This document shows, piece after piece, positions 57,273 to 64,000 of a stretch of 64,000 bases of DNA. The stretch comes from Ignavibacteria bacterium (GTDB lineage Bacteria > Bacteroidota > Ignavibacteria > Tepidaquicellales > OLB5). A program made the translations under genes and the position numbers. Within the stretch, counting starts at the first letter, position 1. Every line of letters starts with the position of its first letter. The notes beneath the pieces were generated by a model. It was given only the letters and a program-made list of their open reading frames with translations. It had not been told where the DNA came from and searched no databases. The DNA lies in the NCBI GenBank assembly GCA_019912545.1, contig JAIOIK010000042.1, forward strand, positions 42,511-106,510, written 5' to 3'.

Positions 57273-58007
57273 TTACAGTTTCGAATCAATAAAATACGGA
57301 AGCATTTTTCTCCATGAAGGCCAGTCATGCGGAATATCATACCCCCACAAGTCAAGCTCATGATCAATTCCTTTTGCATTCAGAATATTGGAGAGATTCG
57401 TGGAGGCTTCGGGATTCTCGTAACTGCCCTGCCCCGAAGTAATGTAAATATGCTTACGGCTTTTTATCTTATTGATCAGATTTTCATCGCTCAGGTTTGA
57501 AATATAATCAACCGGCGAGTTGAAATATACGTTATCATCATAATATCCTTTAGAATAATCCTTCAGATCATATGAACCGCTCATTGCAATTGTGCCCGCA
57601 AAAAGATCGGGGCGGCGGAAAAAATTATTTGCAGCATGAAGCGCTCCAAAAGATGCACCTGTAGTAATGATCTCAATACCATCGCCGCAGACCTGCTTTA
57701 TGAATGGGACTACTTCATTAATTACATAGTCATTGAACTGCTTATGGCGCTCGGATTTATATTCAGGATGATTCTCATCATTTAGCCAGCTTTCACTATT
57801 TATGCTGTTTATCGAAAATGCTCTTATCTTGCCATTGTTGATGTATGGTGTTATCGATTCGATCAAATGAAATCTTTCGTACTCCAGGTAGTCCGCTGCC
57901 GCTGTGGGAAACATCAATAAAGCGTATTGATTCCCCGTGCCGTAAACAACTATTTCCATATCCTTGTTAAGGCTGGGGCTCCACCATTTGTGTATTTCTC
58001 TCTGCAT
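57273..58007 (-). CDS. Alpha/beta-hydrolase, esterase-like
   Basis: 244 residues. Nucleophile S119 in TTGASFGALHAANNFFRRPDLFAGTIAMSGSYDL; a catalytic histidine is near the C-terminus in YDIPHDWPSWRKMLPYFI. The N-terminal MQREIHKWWSPSLNKDMEIVVYG and YALLMFPTAAADYLEYER segments are typical of EntF-Fes/esterase-D-like enzymes. Cytoplasmic, with no signal peptide. Substrate unknown; ester hydrolysis is expected. Divergent from the DUF899 gene. Confidence 0.8.
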   Translation of the reverse strand: MQREIHKWWSPSLNKDMEIVVYGTGNQYALLMFPTAAADYLEYERFHLIESITPYINNGKIRAFSINSINSESWLNDENHPEYKSERHKQFNDYVINEVVPFIKQVCGDGIEIITTGASFGALHAANNFFRRPDLFAGTIAMSGSYDLKDYSKGYYDDNVYFNSPVDYISNLSDENLINKIKSRKHIYITSGQGSYENPEASTNLSNILNAKGIDHELDLWGYDIPHDWPSWRKMLPYFIDSKL

Positions 58008-58207
58008 ATGTTAAGATTTGATTAGTTATCAGGAAAGTAATTCCACGAAAATAAGGAAATCAGTTCTGTTTTGAAAGTCCATTTAAACCATAAATTTGTA
58101 TAGGATAATCGAATACTTATTTTTATAATTAAACTTACTTCACAAGCAAAATCCGGATTATTTCACATAAATCAGCCTGATTTCTGGGCTTTTAATAATC
58201 AATTATT

Positions 58208-58810
58208 ATGGGATCTAAAGAAAAAAAATCAAAAAAAACTTCGTTCGGCAGCAAAATTGAAACAAAGTTAAGGAAACTTGAAGAAGATATTGCAGCATCC
58301 AGAAAAAAAATGGTGAAGCTTCTTGCAAAGGCAGGTGCAAGAGATGTTGAAGATTATGAAATGAAAGATACTGCCGGTAATCCGGTTAAGCTTTCCGAAA
58401 TGTTCGGAGATAAGGAAAACCTTATCCTCATCCACAATATGGGCAGATCATGTTCTTACTGCACTCTCTGGGCTGATGGTTTCAGTGGAGTTAGTTATTT
58501 TATAGAAAAGAAAGCGGCATTTGCGCTCACTTCTCCGGATTCTCCTGAGGTGCAAAAGGAATTTGCTGAATCACGGGGCTGGAAACTTAAAACTTATTCA
58601 ACTGCCGGAAGCACATTCACAAAAGATATGGGCTACCAGGATGAAAAGGGTGGTTACTGGCCGGGAGTTTCTGTATTCCATAAGGAATCTGATGGTAAGG
58701 TTAAAAGAATTGCAAAAGATTTCTTCGGGCCGGGCGATTTCTACAGCAGCCCGTTCCATTTGTTTGATCTGCTGCCGAAGGAAAACGGGAAAGATTATGA
58801 CGATGAGTAG
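58208..58810 (+). CDS. DUF899 family thioredoxin-like protein
   Basis: 200 residues. The DUF899 core: VEDYEMKDTAGNPVKLSEMFGDKENLILIHNMGRSCSYCTLWADGFSGVSYFIEKKAAFALTSPDSPEVQKEFAESRGWKLKTYSTAGSTFTKDMGY. C-x-x-C in SCSYC is in the position of a peroxiredoxin/thioredoxin-like site. The N-terminal 45 residues are basic with a coiled-coil helix, an addition to the usual family start. A DinB-type gene starts 24 nt downstream on the same strand. Confidence 0.85.
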   Translation: MGSKEKKSKKTSFGSKIETKLRKLEEDIAASRKKMVKLLAKAGARDVEDYEMKDTAGNPVKLSEMFGDKENLILIHNMGRSCSYCTLWADGFSGVSYFIEKKAAFALTSPDSPEVQKEFAESRGWKLKTYSTAGSTFTKDMGYQDEKGGYWPGVSVFHKESDGKVKRIAKDFFGPGDFYSSPFHLFDLLPKENGKDYDDE

Positions 58811-58834
58811 TTTATTGGCAGGAGTCAAATCATT

Positions 58835-59392
58835 TTGACAAACATTCTCCCGCCGGAGCTGCAAAAATATGCAGATGAATTTCTGCAAATGAAAAGGGAA
58901 TCATCAGCTTTCTTGAGCTCCCTTAGCACGCAGGCTTTCAACAAGAGGCCCGAAAGCGGGGGATGGAGCGCTGCCGAATGTATTGATCACCTTATTGTTA
59001 CAGGAGTTGACTATTCCGATAAGCTCGAAGAAGCTCTCAATATTTTGCAGAAAAAAGATTTGCGGTATAATACGGCAATGAAGTTATCATGGTTTGGCAA
59101 AAAGTTCATTAATTTTGTTGAACCGCCGGTAAGGTTTAAAACTAAATCACCCAAAAAATGGAGGCCGGATTCAGCCATTAATAAAGATAAAGCAGCGGCG
59201 GCATACCTTCAGCTGCAGGATAGATGGGTTGACCTGATAATACAATCTGCTGATTGGGACCTCACAAAGGTTAAGCTGCCCTCGCCTGCAACAAAGCTTA
59301 TCAGATTCACAGCTTTTGAGATACTTGGAGTAAACTCCGCACACCAGAGAAGGCACCTGTACCAGGCAAAACATGCCGCGGGAAAAAAGTAA
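58835..59392 (+). CDS. DinB-family protein
   Basis: 185 residues from TTG 58835. GGWSAAECIDHLIVTGVDYSDKLEEAL has the first histidine of a DinB metal site, and FTAFEILGVNSAHQRRHLYQAKHAAGKK supplies HQRRH near the C-terminus. Fourth DinB-type gene of the window. It follows the DUF899 gene by 24 nt and precedes the hydroxyanthranilate dioxygenase gene by 30 nt, so it may share a transcript with both. Confidence 0.82.
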   Translation: MTNILPPELQKYADEFLQMKRESSAFLSSLSTQAFNKRPESGGWSAAECIDHLIVTGVDYSDKLEEALNILQKKDLRYNTAMKLSWFGKKFINFVEPPVRFKTKSPKKWRPDSAINKDKAAAAYLQLQDRWVDLIIQSADWDLTKVKLPSPATKLIRFTAFEILGVNSAHQRRHLYQAKHAAGKK

Positions 59393-59422
59393 TTTAATTC
59401 TAATTAATAAGGAGCATTTATC

Positions 59423-59938
59423 ATGTCACTAAGTTCATTCAATTTTAAGCAGTGGATAGAAGAGAACCGTCACTTACTCAAACCGCCCGTTGGCAATAAA
59501 TGCATGGTCGATGGTGATCTTATAGTAATGGTAGTGGGCGGACCCAATGCGCGCAAGGATTATCACTACGAAGACGGCGCCGAATTCTTCTACCAGGTTG
59601 AAGGCGATATCATTGTAAAGATTATTGAAGACGGCAAACCGAAAGATGTGCATATCAAAGAAGGGGAAATGTTCTACCTTCCGCCGAATATACCGCACTC
59701 GCCGCAAAGGCCTGCAAATACAATAGGACTTGTAATAGAACGCAAGCGTGATGAAAAAGAACTCGACGGTTTCCAGTGGTACTGCGAAAATTGCGGAAAC
59801 AAGCTCTACGAAGAATTTGTGAAGCTTGATAATATAGTAACTCAATTACCTCCTATATTTGAAAAATATTGGAGTGATATAGATAAAAGAACCTGTAAGA
59901 AATGCGGCACTGTAATGGCAATGCCGGCAAAAAAATAG
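59423..59938 (+). CDS. nbaC: 3-hydroxyanthranilate 3,4-dioxygenase
   Basis: 171 residues, cupin fold. Fe(II) ligands H48, E54 and H92 are in DYHYEDGAEFFYQVEGD and PPNIPHSPQRP. The C-terminal rubredoxin-like iron site is complete: C121-xx-C124 in CENCGNKLYEE and C158-xx-C161 in CKKCGTV, as in bacterial enzymes. It opens the aromatic ring of 3-hydroxyanthranilate to 2-amino-3-carboxymuconate semialdehyde. The downstream ACMSD-type gene would decarboxylate that product, so the pair forms a consecutive two-step segment. Confidence 0.95.
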   Translation: MSLSSFNFKQWIEENRHLLKPPVGNKCMVDGDLIVMVVGGPNARKDYHYEDGAEFFYQVEGDIIVKIIEDGKPKDVHIKEGEMFYLPPNIPHSPQRPANTIGLVIERKRDEKELDGFQWYCENCGNKLYEEFVKLDNIVTQLPPIFEKYWSDIDKRTCKKCGTVMAMPAKK

Positions 59939-59950
59939 ATCACAAAAAAA

Positions 59951-60406
59951 ATGGAATATAGTATAGTAGAAGTTGAATCCAAAAAAGGCATCAGCATTCG
60001 TGATAACTGCACTCCGCAGGATCTTCCTAAGAAATATGAAGAGCTTTATGGCGAGATCGGCAAATTCATGACGAAAAACGGACTGAAACCCAACGGTTAT
60101 GCGTTTGGAATGTACCATGATTTCACTCCCGAAGATGTTGATCTTGAAGCCGGAATTCAGCTTGATGGTGATTTCTTGCTTGATGGCAGAATTCAGCTTA
60201 CCGAAACTTACGGAGGTAAAGCGGCAAAGGCAGTCTTTATTGGCAATTACACCGGGCTTGGCAAAGCATGGGAAGATTTCATGATGTGGATAGAAGATAA
60301 TGGCCACAAAACAAAAATGCCGTGCTTTGAGCTGTACATAACCGATCCACGCGTTGAAAAAGACAGCAGTAAGTGGATAACGGAGCTGTACTTCCCTTTG
60401 AAATGA
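59951..60406 (+). CDS. GyrI-like small-molecule-binding protein
   Basis: 151 residues: MEYSIVEVESKKGISIRDNCTPQDLPKKYEELYGEIGKFMTKNGLKPNGYAFGMYHDF with VDLEAGIQLDG and GGKAAKAVFIGNYTGLGKAWEDFMMWIEDNG, the SOUL/GyrI-like (AraC effector-binding) fold. No DNA-binding domain is present, so it is a stand-alone ligand-binding protein. It lies 12 nt after the dioxygenase gene and 20 nt before the ACMSD-like gene, suggesting a link to the same pathway, perhaps as a sensor or intermediate binder. Confidence 0.8.
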   Translation: MEYSIVEVESKKGISIRDNCTPQDLPKKYEELYGEIGKFMTKNGLKPNGYAFGMYHDFTPEDVDLEAGIQLDGDFLLDGRIQLTETYGGKAAKAVFIGNYTGLGKAWEDFMMWIEDNGHKTKMPCFELYITDPRVEKDSSKWITELYFPLK

Positions 60407-60426
60407 ACCTAATTCGTAATTGATAA

Positions 60427-61449
60427 TTGAAAATAGACATACATACACATATTCTTCCCGAAAACTGGCCGGACCTTAACAAAAAATACAATACACACGG
60501 ATTTGTAACTATTGAGCACCATAAACCCTGCTGTGCTAAAATGATGATCGGTGATAAAGTGTTCCGCGAAATAACCGATAACTCGTGGAGTCAAACTGCT
60601 CGCATTAAAGAATGTGATGAGCACGGAGTTGATATCCAGGTGCTTTCAACAGTGCCTGTAATGTTCAATTACTGGGCGAAGCCGGAGGCTACTTATGATC
60701 TATCCAGATATCTGAACGATCACATTGCCGGTGTTGTGAGTGATAATCCCCATAGGTTTGTTGGACTTGGTATATTGCCTATGCAGGATACGAGTTTGGC
60801 TATTAAAGAACTTGAGCGCTGTATTAAAGAGCTTGGTCTTGCAGGAATAGAAATAGGCACGCACATTCACGGCCGCAATCTTGATGATAAAGAAATTTGT
60901 GATATATTCCATGCTTGCGAAGAAATGGGTGCGGCAGTATTTGTTCACCCGTGGGATATGCTTGGTAAAGACAGGATGCCGGAATACTGGCTCCCATGGC
61001 TTGTTGGAATGCCTGCTGAAACTTCGCTTGCAATTTGCTCGATGATCTTTGGCGGAGTCTTCGAAAAGTATAAGAAACTAAGAGTTTGCTTTGCTCATGG
61101 CGGAGGTTCGTTCCCGTTTTCTATAGGCAGAATTGAACATGGCTTTAATGTCAGGCCTGATCTTGTTCAGACAAAAAATAAAGTTAATCCCCGGAATTAC
61201 CTCGGGAAGTTCTATCTGGACTCCCTTGTTCATGATGAGCTTGCCATGAAATTCCTGATCGATCTCATTGGCGAAGATCACATTGCAATGGGGTCTGATT
61301 ATCCCTTCCCGCTCGGCGAACACTCTCCCGGCAAACTCATCGAATCAATGGCTGAGCTTAACAATACCGTTAAGGAAAAGCTCCTGTGGAAAAATGCTGC
61401 AGAGTTTTTAGGAATGAAAGAACTCATCGCAAAGATGAATAGTAATTGA
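60427..61449 (+). CDS. Aminocarboxymuconate-semialdehyde decarboxylase-like amidohydrolase
   Basis: 340 residues from TTG 60427. H6 and H8 in DIHTHILPENWPD, H174 in VFVHPWDMLG, a histidine in VCFAHGGGSFPF and the aspartate in MGSDYPFPLGE form the metal-binding set of the ACMSD amidohydrolase family. The N-terminus (PENWPDLNKKY) matches ACMSD, which converts 2-amino-3-carboxymuconate semialdehyde to 2-aminomuconate semialdehyde. The dioxygenase two genes upstream makes that exact substrate. Other members of the family decarboxylate related compounds, so the specificity is inferred from context. Confidence 0.88.
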   Translation: MKIDIHTHILPENWPDLNKKYNTHGFVTIEHHKPCCAKMMIGDKVFREITDNSWSQTARIKECDEHGVDIQVLSTVPVMFNYWAKPEATYDLSRYLNDHIAGVVSDNPHRFVGLGILPMQDTSLAIKELERCIKELGLAGIEIGTHIHGRNLDDKEICDIFHACEEMGAAVFVHPWDMLGKDRMPEYWLPWLVGMPAETSLAICSMIFGGVFEKYKKLRVCFAHGGGSFPFSIGRIEHGFNVRPDLVQTKNKVNPRNYLGKFYLDSLVHDELAMKFLIDLIGEDHIAMGSDYPFPLGEHSPGKLIESMAELNNTVKEKLLWKNAAEFLGMKELIAKMNSN

Positions 61450-61490
61450 CCCTTTTCTGCTTCAGCTTAAACCAGCGGTTTTTCTATGTT

Positions 61491-61532
61491 GTGTCAGGCC
61501 TGCCCGTACAGGCGGGTCCTCAGACCTGACAC
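61491..61532. repeat. TGTCAGG hairpin with inserted CCTGCCCG/CGGG palindrome
   Basis: TGTCAGG ... TCCTCAGACCTGACAC would form a simple TGTCAGGT/ACCTGACA hairpin, but CCTGCCCGTACAGGCGGG (61499-61516) lies inside the left arm. It is followed by the terminator at 61534. Confidence 0.5.
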
Positions 61533-61533
61533 C

Positions 61534-61566
61534 AAAACAAAAGCCTGCCCAAAAATCAGACAGGCT
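61534..61566 (-). terminator. Terminator of the T9SS protein gene
   Basis: On the minus strand AGCCTG-TCTGATTTTTGGG-CAGGCT followed by TTTGTTTTGG, located 35 nt after the T9SS gene stop at 61602. A stem of about six GC-rich pairs and a T-rich tail fit an intrinsic terminator. Confidence 0.55.
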
Positions 61567-61601
61567 ATCAAATCACTTTTTACTTTCTACTTTTTAACTT
61601 T

Positions 61602-63860
61602 TTACTTAATTAGAACCATCTTCTTCGTCTCTCTGAATGAACCAGATTCGAGCGAATAGAAATACATGCCTGATGCAAAGTTTGTACCGTCAAACTTAAC
61701 TTCATAACTTCCTGCTTTTTTGAATTCGCCGGAGGAGAATACTTCTCTGCCGAGTAAGTCATATATCCTTACATTCACAAAGTTATCTTTCGGTATATCG
61801 TACTTTATTGAAGTTACAGGATTGAACGGATTCGGATAGTTCTGGTAAAGCTTAAAGTTACCAGGTATAGTGTTATTTATTGAGATGTGGTTATTTTTGA
61901 TCTCTTTACCAAGGAGTAATGAAAGTAACTTTGCTTTATGTTCTGAATAACCGGATGTACTACCCGACATATTATCACCAAAGGTGAGCATATGCTCAAG
62001 GCAAGCCTTGTTAAGCAATGCATGCACACCGGTAGAGTTACCTGTGTTTGCCTGATATATAGCATTGTAATCACTGATTGCCTCTTCTATCATGCCCTGC
62101 TTAACTTTTGATTTTATCATAAAGTCTTCTGCAAGCTCTCTTACTGTAGTGGTATTACCTGTATCAGAATTAATCCCAGAGTAATAACCCTGTATCTGCT
62201 GAAATGCTCCTGTCGAGCTATTTGCCTTTTCAAGACATGCAAATATTCTGGCTATTGCAACAGGCGCATAAGATGTCGTTTTGAAGTCAGATACGACATA
62301 TTTATACTTGATTATTGCACTTGAATAATCAGCTTCCATTTCTTTCATATATGCCTGCATGAAATATGAATCAACCGTTGATGTTTCAGTGAGATCCTTA
62401 ACATAAACAGAGTCATACATGCCAAAGCCCAAAGAATTAAGCTCATAATAATCAGTTGTAGGCAGAGAAGTACCGTCAAAGTATGGTTCATATACTATTC
62501 TGCCGCCTGAGGTTTCAAATAGATCGGGATCAGGAGGATCGTCATACCAGTTATTAAGAGTCGCATTGAAATCTCCCGATATTTCAGCGCTTATATAATA
62601 TGCCTCGCTTACAGAAATGACATTATAACCGGAATCCATAAGCGGCGCACAATCTCCGCTGAAATTGAATGCAGACCCGTTTGGTGTGCCTGTAAACAGA
62701 TTATTACCTCCCAGCCACCTTGTAATTGTACCCGAAGTAACCGGCTTGAGTATCGGCGCTGAGTATGAGCTTAAATGAAGGTTTATCTCATCTGCATCTG
62801 AAAAAGTGTTTTTAAGCAGGTAAGGCGACGAATACAGGCAATAGATCGAGTTTTCGAAGTTATATATCTTATTGTATTCAATTGTTCCGTTTGAATTATC
62901 CAAAGAGATGCCTGCGCCATTGCTAGCCGGACCTGTTATTACATTCCTTGCAATGTAAGGAGATGACTGAATAGCGGCAATGCCGCAGGAAATATTATCA
63001 AAGTTATTATCGGTAATAACAACATAACCTGCCCCGCAGTATTCAAGAAGAACTGCGTTTGAAAAGCCTTCAGAAAGATCTGATTCCGTATTGCAACCGC
63101 TGATAAGTGTGGGATTATTGCCGTAAACGTAAACCTGATTTGAAAATTTTGTATTTGTTCTGTTATTAAATGTACAGTTTGTAATTAGGGTTGTTGTCAG
63201 GATACCCGGCCTTAAGCCGGAACTACCTATATTCACACCGTTTTCTGCATTCTCAAATGTGCAGTTTTTTAAGGTATCATAACTATCACCTGTTATATAA
63301 ATGCCGTCCCATGCCTCAGTGCTGTCATAGCTCATAAACTTAGTGTTATTCGCGCTTATCCTTGCGCCGTCTTTAAAGATAAGTTTTGAGCCTTTGCCGA
63401 ATTTGATTGTTGAGCTGTCTTTACAGATTAAAGCAGTTTCATTGCCTTCAAAAATATAGGTGGTACTGTCAGGGATTTCCAGTTCCGAATCTTCTTCCAA
63501 TATGATTAAAGAACTGTCTTTCATATAATTATCCGTGCATGGATTCGGTGCATTGCAAGGTGTGCGAATAATCCCATTTATAGAAATCTTTCCGCCATTA
63601 ATAGTACCACCTCTGTTACAGAATTTACTTCCACTTTCCATTATAATCATTGAACTTGGATCCATGATTACCTTGCTGTAACACTCCAAAGTCAGCCAAT
63701 TAGTTTGTTCAAATACTACTCTTGCTGATGGATTTAGTCTTAGGACCCCATAACCTTGAACGAATAACTTAGTATACCACGAACTCTGGCCCGGTACCAA
63801 AATTTCTTCATCATATTTCACACTTAAAGTACATTGGAATGCCCTCAAAAAAATGGACAA
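61602..63860 (-). CDS. Type IX secretion cargo protein, 5' end cut by an IS
   Basis: The host frame runs from about 63839 to 61602 and continues, with a few IS-derived codons, to a TTG at 63860. Residues about 40-430 look like a parallel beta-helix (SKVIMDPSSMIIMESG, NCTFENAENGVNIGSSG, ARNVITGPASNGAGISLDNSNG). A helical repeat region follows (about 495-625). The last 85 residues are the T9SS sorting domain: LYQNYPNPFNPVTSIKYDI, VRIYDLLGREV, FASGMYFYSLESG, KKMVLIK. No signal peptide is visible, because an IS3-family end occupies the start. The rest of the gene lies outside the window or has been lost. Confidence 0.82.
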   Translation of the reverse strand: MSIFLRAFQCTLSVKYDEEILVPGQSSWYTKLFVQGYGVLRLNPSARVVFEQTNWLTLECYSKVIMDPSSMIIMESGSKFCNRGGTINGGKISINGIIRTPCNAPNPCTDNYMKDSSLIILEEDSELEIPDSTTYIFEGNETALICKDSSTIKFGKGSKLIFKDGARISANNTKFMSYDSTEAWDGIYITGDSYDTLKNCTFENAENGVNIGSSGLRPGILTTTLITNCTFNNRTNTKFSNQVYVYGNNPTLISGCNTESDLSEGFSNAVLLEYCGAGYVVITDNNFDNISCGIAAIQSSPYIARNVITGPASNGAGISLDNSNGTIEYNKIYNFENSIYCLYSSPYLLKNTFSDADEINLHLSSYSAPILKPVTSGTITRWLGGNNLFTGTPNGSAFNFSGDCAPLMDSGYNVISVSEAYYISAEISGDFNATLNNWYDDPPDPDLFETSGGRIVYEPYFDGTSLPTTDYYELNSLGFGMYDSVYVKDLTETSTVDSYFMQAYMKEMEADYSSAIIKYKYVVSDFKTTSYAPVAIARIFACLEKANSSTGAFQQIQGYYSGINSDTGNTTTVRELAEDFMIKSKVKQGMIEEAISDYNAIYQANTGNSTGVHALLNKACLEHMLTFGDNMSGSTSGYSEHKAKLLSLLLGKEIKNNHISINNTIPGNFKLYQNYPNPFNPVTSIKYDIPKDNFVNVRIYDLLGREVFSSGEFKKAGSYEVKFDGTNFASGMYFYSLESGSFRETKKMVLIK

Positions 63861-64000
63861 AAAAATTAAGAGTGATTGTTTAAGTTTTCAAATTGCACAG
63901 GAGAAAGATAATTCAGTTTAGAATGTCTCCTGTAGCGGTTATAAAATATTTCTATGTATTCAAAAATCTGCTGTTTTGCTTCTTCCCTTGTATAAAAATA
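63840..64000 (-). mobile_element. IS3-family insertion sequence, right end
   Basis: The transposase C-terminus at 63866-64000 is followed by a terminal region TGTCCATTTTTTTGAGGGCA on the minus strand, whose last bases CA (63841-63840) fit the TG...CA ends of IS3-family elements. The element extends beyond position 64000, so its other end and its target duplication cannot be seen. It interrupts the T9SS protein gene at about 63840. Confidence 0.65.
63866..64000 (-). CDS. IS3-family transposase (OrfB), C-terminal fragment
   Basis: 44 codons are visible and the gene runs off the window. The peptide reads [19 protein letters not shown], then [20 protein letters not shown] before TAA at 63868-63866. 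[22 protein letters not shown] and YLSPVQFE are the C-terminal hallmarks of the rve integrase-type OrfB transposase of IS3 elements. Whether OrfA and the DDE active site are intact cannot be judged. Confidence 0.85.
   Translation of the reverse strand, partial: YFYTREEAKQQIFEYIEIFYNRYRRHSKLNYLSPVQFENLNNHS

Noticed and set aside
59846..60448. 200-codon minus-strand frame opposite the dioxygenase and GyrI-like genes
   Set aside because: It spans two plus-strand genes with strong family evidence; its translation has no recognisable domain.

Overview
The window looks like a chromosomal fragment of an uncultured member of the Bacteroidota/Chlorobiota (FCB) group, most likely Ignavibacteria. The evidence is a type IX secretion C-terminal sorting domain with an NYPNPFNP motif, promoters of the Bacteroidetes TTTG/TAnnTTTG type, LVIVD, DUF4476 and TPR proteins, almost no Shine-Dalgarno sequences (ferritin is an exception), and frequent TTG start codons. 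Coding sequence is about 40% GC by eye. Spacers are full of short GC-rich palindromic repeats. The placement is inferred from protein character, not from a marker tree.

Layout. 1-7758 (-): deoxyribose-phosphate aldolase, two small unknown genes, an aldehyde dehydrogenase, a TPR protein, a B12/radical-SAM enzyme, a DUF4476 protein, a 42-residue membrane peptide, a YtxJ-like thioredoxin-fold protein and the start of a second aldehyde dehydrogenase. 7892-12710 (+): S9 peptidase, folD, prmA, Ppx/GppA phosphatase. 12953-16426 (-): marC, orphan HicB, oligopeptide-binding lipoprotein, a broken relE beside an intact antitoxin, tRNA-Lys(CTT). 16606-28024 (+): PA0069-type radical SAM protein, DinB proteins, LVIVD lipoprotein, glgB, periplasmic carbonic anhydrase, TfoX_N, DUF1697, then GH57 and malQ. 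28043-32298 (-): PPK2, a secreted HExxH protein, TPR, DinB and Nudix-like genes. 33113-42044 (+): two adjacent methyltransferases, a decayed acetyltransferase, a third methyltransferase, pgi, dienelactone hydrolase, a small gene pair and an AT-rich DUF4062 gene. 42083-47638 (-): fused E1 alpha/beta dehydrogenase, ferritin, S4 RNA-binding protein, small genes, MgtC/DUF4010. 47763-57075 (+): VapBC-like pair, adenine deaminase, GNAT, DUF2007, epimerase, and a regulator/membrane-protein operon with a recognisable promoter and operator. 57273-61449: esterase (-), then (+) DUF899, DinB and a 3-hydroxyanthranilate dioxygenase / GyrI-like / ACMSD-like cluster. 61602-64000 (-): a T9SS cargo protein whose 5' end is cut by an IS3-family element.

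How the genes fit together. The metabolic themes are alpha-glucan storage and remodelling (glgB, GH57, malQ, with pgi linking to glycolysis), deoxynucleoside/aldehyde catabolism (deoC plus aldehyde dehydrogenases, adenine deaminase), polyphosphate turnover (Ppx, PPK2) and the 3-hydroxyanthranilate branch of tryptophan degradation.

The most unusual material lies in the spacers and in small genetic accidents. There are three copies of a roughly 130-bp palindromic MITE-like element. A 19-bp palindrome sits inside other hairpin repeats. A related palindrome is inserted in frame in glgB. Two genes have conserved N-termini with no canonical start codon. I see no CRISPR array, prophage or complete multi-gene defence system. 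The DUF4062 gene is the only plausible solitary defence effector.
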